Origin: Couchioplanes azureus
Lineage (GTDB): Bacteria; Actinomycetota; Actinomycetes; Mycobacteriales; Micromonosporaceae
Direction of reading: 5' to 3'
Length of the DNA stretch: 64,000 nucleotides
NCBI RefSeq assembly: GCF_014648355.1
Contig: NZ_BMQY01000003.1
Location: 656,999 to 720,998 of the forward strand
Positions 30,294-40,401 of this stretch are shown piece by piece (within the stretch, counting starts at the first letter, position 1; each line of letters opens with the position of its first letter). The translations under genes were made by a program, and so were the position numbers. The notes below the pieces were generated by a model. The model had not been told where the DNA came from. It saw only the letters and a list, made by a program, of their open reading frames with translations, and did not search any database.

Positions 30294-31691
30294 TCAGACC
30301 CGGAACTGCTCCAGCTCAGCCGCCAGCTGCTCGTCGACGCGGACCCGGAGCTCGGTTCCCTCTTCCGTGTGCCGGGTGTCGAGAACCTGCCCCTTCCGGT
30401 GGATTCGCGCCACCAGATCGCCCCGGTCGTACGGCAGGAGCACCCGCAGGTCCACCGCCGGGCGCGGCAGCCGCTGGGCGATGGCCGCGTGCAGGTCGGC
30501 GATGCCCTGCCCCGAGCGGGCCGAGACGAAGACCGCGTCGGGCCAGGCGCGCTTGAGGCGCAGCATCGTCTCCTCGTCTGCGGCGTCGATCTTGTTGACC
30601 ACCAGCAGCTCGGGGATCCGGTCGGCGCCGACCTCGCCGAGGACCTCGCGGACCGCGGTGACCTGGCCCTCGGGGTCCGGGTGGGCGCCGTCGACCACGT
30701 GCACGACGAGGTCGGCGTACGAGACCTCCTCCAGCGTCGAGCGGAACGCCTCGACGATCTGGTGCGGCAGGTGGCGGACGAAGCCGACCGTGTCCGAGAG
30801 GGTGAAGACGCGCCCGTCCTCCGCCGCCGTGCGCCGGGTGGTCGGGTCGAGGGTCGCGAACAGCGCGTCCTCGACCAGGACGCCCGCCGAGGTCAGGCGG
30901 TTGAGCAGGCTGGACTTGCCCGCGTTGGTGTAGCCCGCGATGGCCACGGCCGGCACGCCGCTGCTGGCGCGGCGGGAGCGCTTGGTCTGGCGTACGGTGC
31001 GCATGGCCTTGATCTCGCGCCGCAGCTTGGCGATGCGGTGGTTGATCCGGCGCCGGTCGGTCTCCAGCTTCGTCTCACCGGGACCGCGCGTGCCCACGCC
31101 GCCACCGCCGGCGCCGCCGCCGGCACCACCGCCCTGCCGGGAGAGCGACTCACCCCAGCCTCGCAGCCGCGGGAGCAGGTACTGCAGCTGGGCCAGCTCG
31201 ACCTGCGCCTTACCTTCCTTGCTCTTCGCGTGCTGGGCGAAGATGTCGAGGATCAGCGCCGTACGGTCGACGACCTTGACCTTGGTCTGCTGCTCCAGGT
31301 TGCGCAGCTGGGACGGGGAGAGCTCGCCGTCGCAGATGACCGTGTCGGCGCCCGTGGAGATGACCACGTCGCGCAGCTCCTCCACCTTGCCGCGGCCGAT
31401 GAAGGTGGCCGAGTCGGGGCGGGAGCGGCGCTGGATGAGGCCCTCGAGCACCTGGGAGCCGGCGGTCTCGGCCAGCGCGGCGAGCTCGCTCAGCGAGTTC
31501 TCCGCGTCGGCGACGCTGCCCTCGGTCCAGACGCCGACCAGGACTACTCGCTCGAGCCGCAGCTGCCTGTACTCGACCTCGGTGATGTCCGTGAGCTCGG
31601 TGGAGAGACCGGCGACCCGCCGCAGCGAGTGCCTCTCCTCCAGTTCCAGCTCACCGGTGGTGACGTCGGGTTCGAAAAGCTCAGTTCGCAA
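30294..31691 (-). CDS. hflX: Ribosome-associated GTPase HflX
   Basis: A 465-residue GTPase that splits stalled ribosomes. The N-terminal HflX domain (LERVVLVGVWTEG, GLIQRR) is followed by a Gly-rich linker and G domain: G1 GYTNAGKSS, G3 DTVGFVRHLP, G4 NKID, G5 SARSG. The best start is TTG 31691 (LRTELFEPDV), placed correctly behind GGAGGAGGT; upstream ATG/GTG options in the same frame (to 31841) lack a site and would cross the malic-enzyme leader. It is divergent from the malic enzyme, with a perfect terminator downstream. Confidence 0.94.
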   Translation of the reverse strand: MRTELFEPDVTTGELELEERHSLRRVAGLSTELTDITEVEYRQLRLERVVLVGVWTEGSVADAENSLSELAALAETAGSQVLEGLIQRRSRPDSATFIGRGKVEELRDVVISTGADTVICDGELSPSQLRNLEQQTKVKVVDRTALILDIFAQHAKSKEGKAQVELAQLQYLLPRLRGWGESLSRQGGGAGGGAGGGGVGTRGPGETKLETDRRRINHRIAKLRREIKAMRTVRQTKRSRRASSGVPAVAIAGYTNAGKSSLLNRLTSAGVLVEDALFATLDPTTRRTAAEDGRVFTLSDTVGFVRHLPHQIVEAFRSTLEEVSYADLVVHVVDGAHPDPEGQVTAVREVLGEVGADRIPELLVVNKIDAADEETMLRLKRAWPDAVFVSARSGQGIADLHAAIAQRLPRPAVDLRVLLPYDRGDLVARIHRKGQVLDTRHTEEGTELRVRVDEQLAAELEQFRV

Positions 31692-31864
31692 AAGGTGACC
31701 TCCTCCGCCCGATCGTGGCATGCCGGGGGTACCGGGCGCATCCACATAACGCGGCGGGGCGTTGTCGCAGAGTGTCTGACTCACCAGTAACCACCGCGAT
31801 GTCCACCGGCATTCCCGCGGCGGGAGAATATGAACCTTCACCCGCTGACGACGGAGGGACTTCC

Positions 31865-33325
31865 GTGGTGACCACCCGCCTGCCCAGCGCAGGATTCTCG
31901 ATCACGATCCGGATCGCCGTGACCGCCGACGCCTCGTCCATCGGCCGGCTCACCACGTGTGTGGGTGAGGCGGGCGCCATCGTGACGGCGCTCGACGTGG
32001 TGGACTCCGACCCGGGCCGGGTCCTGGTCGACCTCACCTGCGACACCGCCGACTCGACCCACGCCGACCAGGTCGTCAAGAACCTGGAGGAGCAGGACGG
32101 CGTCGACGTCCGCAAGGTCTCCGACCGGACCTTCCTGCTGCACCTGGGCGGCAAGATCGAGGTGTCGTCGAAGGTCGCGCTGCGCAACCGTGACGAGCTG
32201 TCCCGGGCGTACACGCCGGGCGTGGCGCGGGTGTGCATGGCCATCGCGGAGAACCCGGCCGACGCCCGTCGGCTGACCATCAAGCGCAACACGGTCGCGG
32301 TGGTCAGCGACGGCTCGGCCGTGCTCGGGCTGGGCAACATCGGCCCGGCCGCGGCGATGCCGGTGATGGAGGGCAAGGCGGCGCTCTTCAAGCGCTTCGG
32401 CGGGGTCGACGCCTGGCCGGTCGTGCTCGACACCCAGGACACCGACGAGATCGTCAACATCGTCCGGGCGATCGCTCCGGCGTACGGCGGCATCAACCTG
32501 GAGGACATCGCCGCGCCGCGCTGCTTCGAGATCGAGATGCGCCTGCGGGAGCTGCTGGACATCCCGGTGTTCCACGACGACCAGCACGGGACGGCGATCT
32601 GCGTGCTGGCCGCGCTGACGAACGCGCTGCGGGTCGTGGGCAAGAACCTCGCCGACGTCAGGGTCGTCGTCTCCGGCGCGGGGGCCGCGGGAACTGCGAT
32701 CATGAAGCTGCTGCTGCGCCAGGGCGTGGGCGACATCATCGCGTACGACCGCAGGGGCGCCCTGCACCGCGGCATGGCCGACATGACGCCGACCTGGCAG
32801 TGGCTCGCCGACCACACCAACCGCGACAACTACTCCGGCGACCTGCCCGGCGCGATCGCCGGCGCGGACGTCTTCATCGGGGTCAGCGCCCCGAACCTGC
32901 TGACCGGTGCCGACATCGCCAAGATGGCCGACAAGTCGATCGTCTTCGCGCTGGCCAACCCGGACCCCGAGGTGGACCCGCGGGAGGCGCGCCAGCACGC
33001 CGCCGTGGTGGCCACCGGCCGCTCCGACCAGCCCAACCAGATCAACAACGTGCTGGCGTTCCCCGGGGTGTTCCGCGGCATGCTGGACGTGAGCGCCGAG
33101 GAGTTCACCGAGGAGATGGCGCTGGCGGCGGCGATGGCCATCGCCAACGTGGTCGGCGAGGACAAGATCAACCCGACCGTGATCATCCCCAGCGTCTTCG
33201 ACTCGCGGGTGACGCCGGCGGTGGCGGCCGCCATCCGGGCGACGGTCAAGGGCACGCCGGCCCCGCACAACCCGGCCGCGACGCCTCACGCCGAGCTGGA
33301 CGAGGCTCCCGAAGAGACGTTCTGA
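31865..33325 (+). CDS. NAD(P)-dependent malic enzyme with N-terminal ACT domain
   Basis: A 486-residue enzyme converting malate to pyruvate and CO2. Residues 1-85 are an ACT-type regulatory domain (ITIRIAVTADASSIGRL), then the malic domain (SRAYTPGVARV; HDDQHGTAI metal/catalytic region) and a Rossmann NAD-binding domain (VVSGAGAAGTAI). GTG 31865 (VVTTRLPSAGF) follows GGAGGG at 6-bp spacing and is preferred to ATG 31799. The ACT domain implies allosteric control by an amino acid or similar ligand. The last 40 bp overlap the convergent GDPD gene. Confidence 0.92.
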   Translation: MVTTRLPSAGFSITIRIAVTADASSIGRLTTCVGEAGAIVTALDVVDSDPGRVLVDLTCDTADSTHADQVVKNLEEQDGVDVRKVSDRTFLLHLGGKIEVSSKVALRNRDELSRAYTPGVARVCMAIAENPADARRLTIKRNTVAVVSDGSAVLGLGNIGPAAAMPVMEGKAALFKRFGGVDAWPVVLDTQDTDEIVNIVRAIAPAYGGINLEDIAAPRCFEIEMRLRELLDIPVFHDDQHGTAICVLAALTNALRVVGKNLADVRVVVSGAGAAGTAIMKLLLRQGVGDIIAYDRRGALHRGMADMTPTWQWLADHTNRDNYSGDLPGAIAGADVFIGVSAPNLLTGADIAKMADKSIVFALANPDPEVDPREARQHAAVVATGRSDQPNQINNVLAFPGVFRGMLDVSAEEFTEEMALAAAMAIANVVGEDKINPTVIIPSVFDSRVTPAVAAAIRATVKGTPAPHNPAATPHAELDEAPEETF

Positions 33326-34131
33326 GCCCAGCCGGTCAGCTCCCCGGTGTGGTCGGTGATCAGGCCGGCCACACCGGAGCGCACCAGGTCCGGCCAGAGC
33401 GTCATGTCGTTGGCCGTCCACGGCATGACCGCCACCCGGGCCTCCGCGAGCGCCGCGACGGTCCCCGGCGAGCCGAGCACGGCGTTCATGGACGGGTTGC
33501 AGTGCACGACGCCCAGCTCCGTGGCGACCGCCACCTGCGCGGCGTCGAACGCGTCCCGCAGCAGACCCCGGCGCACGTCCGGGGCGGCCTCGGCGACGAG
33601 GCGCACGATCGCCGGGTCGAAGCTCTGCACGACCGTACGGCCGAGCAGCCCCGCGTCGGCGACCTGGCCGACGATGATCTTCACCTGCTCGAGGGTGGCC
33701 GGCGGCTTGATCTCCAGCAGCAGCTCGACGCGGGGTGCCACCTCCGGCGTGACGCCCGCGTCGTCCGCCGAGTCCGCGAGGACGGCGTGCGGGCGCAGCA
33801 GCGCGAGCGCGTCGGTCAGCCGGGGCACACCGACCCCCGCGTACGCCGGGGAGAACCAGGATCCCGCGTCGAGCCGGGAGATCTCGTCGAGGGTCAGCTC
33901 CCAGACCTTGCCGGAGCCGTCGGTGGTGCGGTCGACCGTGCGGTCGTGGATCACCACCGGCACGCCGTCGGCGGTGGTGCGGACGTCGAACTCGATGAAG
34001 GTCGCCCCGGCGAGGACCCCGGCCGCGAGGGCGGGCAGGGTGTTCTCGGGCGCGACGGCGGAGTAGCCGCGGTGCGCGACCCGGTGCAGCGCCGCCATCC
34101 GATCCGGTGCGGCCGAACGATCCGCCGGCAT
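33286..34131 (-). CDS. Glycerophosphodiester phosphodiesterase family protein
   Basis: A 281-residue GDPD-fold hydrolase releasing glycerol-3-phosphate from glycerophosphodiesters. Catalytic and metal residues are visible: H20-R21 (AHRG), E29-N30 (PENT), E47/D49 (EFDV) and H62 (IHD). There is no signal peptide, so it is cytoplasmic. Its ATG overlaps the dapF stop (TGATG), making it the third gene of a miaA-dapF-GDPD unit. It overlaps the malic enzyme tail by 40 bp. Confidence 0.9.
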   Translation of the reverse strand: MPADRSAAPDRMAALHRVAHRGYSAVAPENTLPALAAGVLAGATFIEFDVRTTADGVPVVIHDRTVDRTTDGSGKVWELTLDEISRLDAGSWFSPAYAGVGVPRLTDALALLRPHAVLADSADDAGVTPEVAPRVELLLEIKPPATLEQVKIIVGQVADAGLLGRTVVQSFDPAIVRLVAEAAPDVRRGLLRDAFDAAQVAVATELGVVHCNPSMNAVLGSPGTVAALAEARVAVMPWTANDMTLWPDLVRSGVAGLITDHTGELTGWAQNVSSGASSSSA

Positions 34132-34988
34132 CAGACGAGCGCCGCCACGTCGATCTCGCCGGTGGCCACCAGCACCGCCGGGCCCGCCAGCCACCAGCGG
34201 CCCCGGTCGTCGGCGGTCACGGTGAGCCGCCCGCCCGGCACGTCGACCGCCACCACGCCGGTCGTGCGCCCCGCGTCGCGCAGCGCGACCGCGCCGACGG
34301 CCAGGGCGCCGGAGCCGCAGGAGAGGGTCTCGGCGGAGCCGCGCTCGTGGACGCGCATGTGTACGTGCAGATCGGCGCCGTCGACCGGCGCGCCGGGGGT
34401 GGTGAACTCGACGTTGACGCCCTCGGGGAACAGGGCGGTGTCGTGGCCGGGCGCCGTGGTCAGGTCCAGCGACGCCAGGTCCACGCCGTCGTGCAGCGCG
34501 CTGACCAGGTGCGGGTTGCCGCAGTCCACGGCCACCCCGGGCACGGTCAGCGGGCCCACGGTCGCGGTGCTGCCGGCGTACACCCGGGGGGTGCCCATGT
34601 GGACGGAGATGAGCGGGTCGCCGACGACCGCGTGCACGACGCCCGATCGCGTCGCGACCGGCAGGCCCTCGGGGCCGGCGGTCGCCAGACCCCGGGCGAC
34701 CAGATAGCGGGTGAAGACCCGGACCCCGTTGCCGCACATCTCGGCGGACGAGCCGTCGGCGTTCCAGTAGTCCATGAACCACTCGGCCTCGCCCGCGTGG
34801 CCCGCGCCGTCCGGATGCTTGGCGCTGCGCACGACCCGCAGGACGCCGTCCGCGCCGATCCCGCGGTGACGGTCGCAGAGCGCCGCGACCAGCGACGCCG
34901 TGAGATCGAGCGCCCCGTCGGGGTCGGGCAGGATGACGAAGTCGTTGCCGGTGCCGTGGCCCTTGGTGAACAACACGCGGTCCATCAT
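34131..34988 (-). CDS. dapF: Diaminopimelate epimerase
   Basis: A 285-residue PLP-independent epimerase converting LL- to meso-diaminopimelate for peptidoglycan and lysine synthesis. The two catalytic cysteines are C85 in SSAEMCGNGVR and C224 in TLSCGSGA. The N-terminal KGHGTGNDFV is typical of actinobacterial DapF. The start is ATG 34988 or the adjacent ATG 34985, overlapping the miaA stop. The reading frame stays open far upstream but is antisense to nothing recognisable. Confidence 0.95.
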   Translation of the reverse strand: MMDRVLFTKGHGTGNDFVILPDPDGALDLTASLVAALCDRHRGIGADGVLRVVRSAKHPDGAGHAGEAEWFMDYWNADGSSAEMCGNGVRVFTRYLVARGLATAGPEGLPVATRSGVVHAVVGDPLISVHMGTPRVYAGSTATVGPLTVPGVAVDCGNPHLVSALHDGVDLASLDLTTAPGHDTALFPEGVNVEFTTPGAPVDGADLHVHMRVHERGSAETLSCGSGALAVGAVALRDAGRTTGVVAVDVPGGRLTVTADDRGRWWLAGPAVLVATGEIDVAALV

Positions 34989-35908
34989 CCCGTAGCCGCT
35001 TCGCAGGCCGCCAACGCCTCCGCCGTGCACGACGGCGACGCGCCGTCGAGCCAGGTGATCCGCGGATCCCGGCGGAACCAGGAGCGCTGGCGGCGGACGA
35101 AGCGCCGGGTGCCGCGGACCGTGTCCGCCTTGGCCTCCTCCTCGGTCAGCGCGCCGTCGAGCTGGGCCAGGGCCTGCTGGTATCCGAGGGCGCGGCTCGC
35201 CGTGCGGCCCTCGCGCAGGCCCGCCGCGTCCAGCTTGCGCACCTCGTCCAGCAGGCCGCCGGCCCACATGAGGTCGACCCGCTCGGCGATCCGCCGGTCG
35301 AGCTCCTCGGTGTCGCGGTCCACCCCGATCTGCACGCTGGGGTAGTAGGGCTTCGGATCCGGCAGGGCCGCGGTGAAGGGTGCGCCCGTCATCTCGATGA
35401 CCTCCAGGGCCCGCACGATGCGGCGCCCGTTGGACTCGAGGATCCGCGCGGCGGCGTCCGGGTCGGCCGCGCGCAGCCGCTCGTGCAGCCGCGCGGGGCC
35501 GGTCTCGGCGAGCTCCGCCTCGAGCCGTTCCCGAATGCCGGGATCCGTGCCGGGAAAAGAGAAGTCCTCCAGCACGGCCCGCACGTACAACCCCGAACCC
35601 CCCACCACGATGGGTACGCGGCCCCGCGCGGCGATCTCCGCCACGGCCGCCCGGGCCGCCTCCTGGTACTCCGCGACGCTCGCCGGGAAGGTGACGTCCC
35701 AGATGTCGAGGACGTGGTGCGGCACGCCCTCCCGCTCCCCGGCTGGGAGTTTGGCCGTACCGACGTCCATACCGCGATAGAGCTGCATCGAATCGGCGTT
35801 CACCACCTCGCCGCCGAGGGCGTGCGCGAGGGCGAGGCTGAGGGCGGTCTTCCCGGCCGCCGTCGGCCCGACGACGGCGACGACTCCGGGGGGCGGGAGC
35901 AATGGCAC
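34985..35908 (-). CDS. miaA: tRNA dimethylallyltransferase
   Basis: A 307-residue enzyme that adds a dimethylallyl group to A37 of tRNAs reading UNN codons. The P-loop is GPTAAGKT (residues 14-21), followed by DSMQLYRGMDVGTAK, the substrate motif GGSGLYVRA, and the C-terminal RRFVRRQRSWFRRD tRNA-binding helix. GTG start. It is first in the miaA-dapF-GDPD unit. miaB, which methylthiolates the product, lies 3 kb away. Confidence 0.95.
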   Translation of the reverse strand: MPLLPPPGVVAVVGPTAAGKTALSLALAHALGGEVVNADSMQLYRGMDVGTAKLPAGEREGVPHHVLDIWDVTFPASVAEYQEAARAAVAEIAARGRVPIVVGGSGLYVRAVLEDFSFPGTDPGIRERLEAELAETGPARLHERLRAADPDAAARILESNGRRIVRALEVIEMTGAPFTAALPDPKPYYPSVQIGVDRDTEELDRRIAERVDLMWAGGLLDEVRKLDAAGLREGRTASRALGYQQALAQLDGALTEEEAKADTVRGTRRFVRRQRSWFRRDPRITWLDGASPSCTAEALAACEAATG

Positions 35909-36080
35909 GGAGCCACCGTAACGGGCTGGTCACGGTCATCCGCGGGCGCTTCCCCGGAACCGGGTTGGACCTGTGACAATGCGCGAGAAAGAATGCCGGT
36001 GGAAAGATGGCATTCGGCTGCGCTATGGCGGCGGTCGCGGGCAGCGAGGCTCGAGCCGCCGGGAGAACGAGGATGGGCTC

Positions 36081-37289
36081 ATGAACGACTGGACGACCTT
36101 CGGGCGCGTGGATGCCGACGGCACCGTGTACGTGAAGACGGCCGAGGGCGACCGGGTGGTCGGCTCATGGCAGGCGGGCACGCCCGAGGAGGGCCTGGCC
36201 CACTTCGCCCGGCGGTTCGCGGACCTGGTCACCGAGGTCGACCTCGTGGAGGCCCGGCTGAAGTCCGGCGCGGCCGACGCGGCACACTCGCTGACCAGCA
36301 TCAAGCGGCTGCGCACCACCCTCGACGAGGCGCACGTGGTCGGCGACATCGACGGCCTGGCCGCCCGCCTGGACCGGCTCGCCGCGATCGCCGACGAGAA
36401 GGCCGGCGAGGCCAAGGCCGCCCGCGAGGTGGCCCGCACCGAGGCGCTGGCGCGCAAGACCGCCCTGGTCGAGGAGGCGGAGGCGATCGCCGCCGAGGCG
36501 ACCGGCTGGAAGAGCGCGGGCGACCGGCTCAAGGAGATCCTCGACGAGTGGAAGACGATCCGCGGCGTCGACAAGAAGACCGACGGCGAGCTGTGGAAGC
36601 GCTTCGCCGCCGCCCGGGACGGCTTCACCCGCCGCCGCGGCGCGCACTTCGCCACCCTCGACGGTCAGCGCAAGCAGGCGCAGTCCGCCAAGGAGGAGCT
36701 GGTCAAGGAGGCGGAGAGCCTCGCCGAGTCCAGTGAGTGGGGCCCGACCGCGGCCCGGCTCAAGGAGCTGATGAGCGAGTGGAAGGCGGCGCCGCGCGCC
36801 GCCAAGGAGGCCGAGCAGCGCCTCTGGGAACGCTTCCGCGCGGCCCAGGACACGTTCTTCAGCCGCCGCAGCGAGGTCTTCTCGGCCCGCGACGCCGAAT
36901 ACCAGGGCAACCTCGAGAAGAAGCAGGCCATCCTCGCCGAGCTCGAGGCGATCGACGTCGACGCGGACCCGCGCGCCGCGCAGAACAAGCTGCGGGACGC
37001 GCAGGCCGAATGGCACGACGCGGGCCGGGTGCCGCGCGAGTCGGCCGCCTCCCTGGACCGGCGCTGGCGCGCGGCCGAGGAGCGCATCCGGGTCGCGATG
37101 GACTCGGCGTGGCGCAAGACCACCCCGCAGGACAACCCGCTGCTGCGGCAGATGCGCGAGCAGGTGGCCGAGGCGGAGCAGCGGCTGGCCCGGGCCCAGG
37201 CGGCCGGCGACAGCCGGCGCATCAAGGAGGCCGAGCAGGCCCTCGCGTCGAAGAAGCAGTTCCTGGCCCTGGCCGAGCAGGCCAACTGA
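36081..37289 (+). CDS. DUF349 domain-containing coiled-coil protein
   Basis: A 402-residue protein starting at ATG 36081 (MNDWTTFGRVD) after GAGGA. After an N-terminal beta-rich segment (VDADGTVYVKTAEGDRVVGSW) come several ~75-residue DUF349 helical repeats with the signature W...(I/L)...WK...ELW.RF..A.D.F..RR, and a C-terminal coiled coil. Its position between miaA and miaB matches mycobacterial Rv2731. No molecular function is established. Confidence 0.9.
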   Translation: MNDWTTFGRVDADGTVYVKTAEGDRVVGSWQAGTPEEGLAHFARRFADLVTEVDLVEARLKSGAADAAHSLTSIKRLRTTLDEAHVVGDIDGLAARLDRLAAIADEKAGEAKAAREVARTEALARKTALVEEAEAIAAEATGWKSAGDRLKEILDEWKTIRGVDKKTDGELWKRFAAARDGFTRRRGAHFATLDGQRKQAQSAKEELVKEAESLAESSEWGPTAARLKELMSEWKAAPRAAKEAEQRLWERFRAAQDTFFSRRSEVFSARDAEYQGNLEKKQAILAELEAIDVDADPRAAQNKLRDAQAEWHDAGRVPRESAASLDRRWRAAEERIRVAMDSAWRKTTPQDNPLLRQMREQVAEAEQRLARAQAAGDSRRIKEAEQALASKKQFLALAEQAN

Positions 37290-37308
37290 GCAGGCGGTCC
37301 GGACAGGT

Positions 37309-37337
37309 CCGGCCCCGCGTCCACGGCGCGGGGCCGG
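37309..37337. terminator. Bidirectional terminator between DUF349 and the GGDEF gene
   Basis: CCGGCCCCGCG and CGCGGGGCCGG form a perfect 11-bp stem with a 7-nt loop. The hairpin is 19 bp after the DUF349 stop and 6 bp after the stop of the convergent GGDEF gene, so it can serve both; GCCTTCT follows on the + strand. Confidence 0.88.
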
Positions 37338-37343
37338 GCCTTC

Positions 37344-38783
37344 TCAGGCGTGGGCGAGGCTGAGCTCTCCCAGGGCCTTCGACTGCTTGGCCTCGTACAT
37401 CGCCAGGTCGGCGCGGTTGATCAGGTCGTCGGTGGTGGCGCGCGGACCGGCGAAGGCGACACCCACGCTGAGGCCCACCCGCACCTGCTCGCCGCCGACG
37501 TCGATGGGCTCGCGGACCACCTTGCGGATCCGCTCGCAGACCGCCTCGACGGCGGCGCGCGGGTCGTCGGCGTGGCAGACGACCACGAACTCGTCGCCTC
37601 CGAAGCGGCTCACCAGGTCCTCCTCGCGGACCGAGCCGCGCAGGCGGGCGGCGACCGCGACGAGAAGCGCGTCTCCGGCGGCGTGGCCGAGGCGGTCGTT
37701 GACCGGTTTGAAGCCGTCCAGGTCGCAGAAGAGCACCGCCTGCCGCCCCGGATCCGTGGCGAGCTCGGCGGCCAGGCGCTCCAGGCAGGCCGCCCGGTTC
37801 GGCAGGCCGGTCAGGTGATCCACGGTGGCGAGCCGCAGCAGCTCCTGCTCGGCCCGGCGGCGCTGCGCCGCCAGCCGGCCGACCCGCAGCATCACGAGCG
37901 GGACCAGCACGGCGGAGCCGACCGCGATCAGCACCCCGTCGACCGGGAGACCGAGCAGGGCCCGGCCGCCGCCGACGACCGGGATCAGGGCCATCATCAG
38001 GCCGAGGAAGACCAACCGGCCGGGCGTCAGGTCGTCCGCGGGCTCCGGCCCCGGCTCGGTGATCAGGACGGCGGTCGGGTGCAGGGCGGCCGACCCCAGG
38101 CACACGTACGCGAGCAGGAACGGCACGTTCGTCCAGTCGGGCAGCGCGTTGGTGACCGGCTCCGCGGCGACCACCGCGACCACGTTGCCGACCAGGCAGG
38201 CGGCGAGGCCCGCGGCGAGCAGCCACACGGCGACGAGGTGCCGCGACACCAGGGCGACCCGCAGCACGGCGCCGAGGATGCCCATCATGACGAAGACGTC
38301 GATGAACAGGAACGCCTGCTCGGTCACCGGCACGTGCGCGGCCTGGTGGAAGGGCAGGAAGACGACGTCCCACAGCAGCCCGCCGAGGGCCAGCAAGGTG
38401 ATCGCCGCGTCGATCACCCCGCCGAGGTCGCGCCGGCCGCGGCGCAGGACGATCAGGACCGCGTCGCCGAGCAGGAAGAGGTAGCCGAGGGCGTAGAGCC
38501 CGGCCGAGGCCACGTCGTAGCGGACCGGCTCCGGCGCGAGATAGGTGGCCCAGGCCCAGGCCACGTTGGCCACGTTGAGCAGGCCGACCGCGGTCAGCAG
38601 CAGCCACCACGGCAGCCGCGTGCCCACCGGGCTACGCCGCAGCCCGATCGCCACCGCCGGGATCGCCGCGCAGCTCACCAGCAGGAACGGCAGCCACCGC
38701 AGATCCGCCGGGAACGCGAAGTACGCCGCGATGACGCCGAGGGAGGCCACGGCATAACCACGGGACGTCACGCTCAGTCCCAT
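37344..38783 (-). CDS. Multi-spanning membrane diguanylate cyclase (GGDEF)
   Basis: A 479-residue protein (ATG 38783; GTG 38792 is possible). About nine or ten hydrophobic helices fill residues 1-310, then a short coiled coil leads to a GGDEF domain (LATVDHLTGLPNRA onward). The active site reads RFGGDEF, with an I-site REED exactly five residues upstream, so it should be an active, product-inhibited diguanylate cyclase. No EAL or HD-GYP is attached. The membrane part resembles no sensor that I can name. It shares the terminator at 37309-37337. Confidence 0.9.
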   Translation of the reverse strand: MGLSVTSRGYAVASLGVIAAYFAFPADLRWLPFLLVSCAAIPAVAIGLRRSPVGTRLPWWLLLTAVGLLNVANVAWAWATYLAPEPVRYDVASAGLYALGYLFLLGDAVLIVLRRGRRDLGGVIDAAITLLALGGLLWDVVFLPFHQAAHVPVTEQAFLFIDVFVMMGILGAVLRVALVSRHLVAVWLLAAGLAACLVGNVVAVVAAEPVTNALPDWTNVPFLLAYVCLGSAALHPTAVLITEPGPEPADDLTPGRLVFLGLMMALIPVVGGGRALLGLPVDGVLIAVGSAVLVPLVMLRVGRLAAQRRRAEQELLRLATVDHLTGLPNRAACLERLAAELATDPGRQAVLFCDLDGFKPVNDRLGHAAGDALLVAVAARLRGSVREEDLVSRFGGDEFVVVCHADDPRAAVEAVCERIRKVVREPIDVGGEQVRVGLSVGVAFAGPRATTDDLINRADLAMYEAKQSKALGELSLAHA

Positions 38784-38823
38784 CGGCCGCACGGAGATGG
38801 AGTTGAGCTATCCCAGAGCCCAC

Positions 38824-40314
38824 CTAGAGGGAGCAGCCGCCGGTCGGCGCGGGCAGGGGCGCCGGGACGCCGACGCTCGGCAGGCCCAGCGAGACGCCGG
38901 GCAGGCGCGGGGTGCGGCCGGCCTCGTACGCGTCGCCCGCCCGGGTGCGCCGGTGGCTCAGCGGGTCGCCGTCGGCGTTCAGGTGGTGCGGCGCCGCGTA
39001 GGTGACCACGGTCTCGATCACGTCGCCGGGGCGCGGGGCGGTGCCGCCGGTGGCGAAGTGCACCAGCCGCCCGTCGCGGGCCCGGCCGCTCATCCGGCCC
39101 GTACGCTCGTCCTTGCGCCCCTCGCCGACCGCGACCAGGACCTCGACCTTCTCCCCCACGAGGCGCTTGTTCTCGGCCCAGGTGATGTCCTCGAGCGTGG
39201 CGATCAGCCGCTCGTAACGCTCCTGGACGACCTGCTTCGGCAGCTGCTCGTCCATCGTCGCGGCGGGCGTGCCCGGGCGCTTCGAATACTGGAAGGTGAA
39301 CGCGCTGGAGAAGCGCGCCTGCCGGACCACCTCGAGGGTCTGCGCGAAGTCGTCCTCGGTCTCGCCCGGGAACCCGACGATGATGTCGGTCGTGATGGCG
39401 GCGTCCGGCATCGCGGCCCGCACCTTGTCGATGATGCCGAGGAACTTCTCCGAGCGGTAGCTGCGGCGCATCGCCTTGAGCACCCGGTCGGACCCGGACT
39501 GCAGCGGCATGTGCAGCGAGTGGCAGACGTTGGGGGTCTCGGCCATCGCCGCGATCACGTCGTCGGTGAAGTCCTTGGGGTGCGGGCTGGTGAACCGGAC
39601 GCGCTCCAGGCCGTCGATCTCGCCGCAGGCGCGCAGCAGCTTGCCGAAGGCGAGGCGGTCGCCGAACTCGACACCGTACGAGTTGACGTTCTGGCCGAGC
39701 AGGGTGACCTCGAGGACGCCCTCGCGGGCCAGCGCCTCCACCTCGGCCAGGATCTCGCCGGGCCGGCGGTCCTTCTCCTTGCCGCGCAGCGACGGCACGA
39801 TGCAGAAGGTGCAGGTGTTGTTGCAGCCGACCGAGATCGACACCCAGCCGGCGTACGTCGACTCGCGCTTGGTGGGCAGGGTCGACGGGAACACCTCCAG
39901 CGACTCGAGGATCTCGACCTCGGCCTCCTGGTTGTGCCGGGCGCGCTCGAGCAGCGCCGGCAGCGAACCGATGTTGTGGGTGCCGAAGACGACGTCGACC
40001 CACGGCGCGCGCTTGACGATGTCGCCGCGGTCCTTCTGGGCCAGGCAGCCGCCGACCGCGATCTGCATGCCGGGGTGCTTGAGCTTGCTGGGACGCAGGT
40101 GGCCGAGGTTGCCGTAGAGCCGGTTGTCCGCGTTCTCGCGGACCGCACAGGTGTTGAACACCACGACGTCCGCCGCGTCCGCGTCGGCGGCGCGGACGTA
40201 GCCCGCGTCCTCCATCAGGCCGGAGATGCGCTCGCTGTCGTGCACGTTCATCTGGCAGCCGTAGGTACGCACGTCGTAGGTGCGGGGCCCGGCGCTCTGC
40301 GAAGTCTCAGTCAT
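38824..40314 (-). CDS. miaB: tRNA-2-methylthio-N6-dimethylallyladenosine synthase
   Basis: A 496-residue radical-SAM methylthiotransferase acting on i6A37 after MiaA. N-terminal UPF0004 cysteines C20, C56 and C90 bind the auxiliary Fe-S cluster; C164, C168 and C171 (CNNTCTFC) bind the radical-SAM cluster. A TRAM domain follows ([12 protein letters not shown]...), then an unusual ~60-residue Pro-rich tail beyond the TRAM domain ending PTGGCSL. It starts at ATG 40314. Confidence 0.96.
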   Translation of the reverse strand: MTETSQSAGPRTYDVRTYGCQMNVHDSERISGLMEDAGYVRAADADAADVVVFNTCAVRENADNRLYGNLGHLRPSKLKHPGMQIAVGGCLAQKDRGDIVKRAPWVDVVFGTHNIGSLPALLERARHNQEAEVEILESLEVFPSTLPTKRESTYAGWVSISVGCNNTCTFCIVPSLRGKEKDRRPGEILAEVEALAREGVLEVTLLGQNVNSYGVEFGDRLAFGKLLRACGEIDGLERVRFTSPHPKDFTDDVIAAMAETPNVCHSLHMPLQSGSDRVLKAMRRSYRSEKFLGIIDKVRAAMPDAAITTDIIVGFPGETEDDFAQTLEVVRQARFSSAFTFQYSKRPGTPAATMDEQLPKQVVQERYERLIATLEDITWAENKRLVGEKVEVLVAVGEGRKDERTGRMSGRARDGRLVHFATGGTAPRPGDVIETVVTYAAPHHLNADGDPLSHRRTRAGDAYEAGRTPRLPGVSLGLPSVGVPAPLPAPTGGCSL

Positions 40315-40401
40315 GGCAATTGACCAGGGTAGTCCCCCGGGGCGCCCGAGCCCTAGGCGGCCGTGTTCGCGCTCGGCGTGCCTCGGGGCGGGGGCCTGTG
40401 C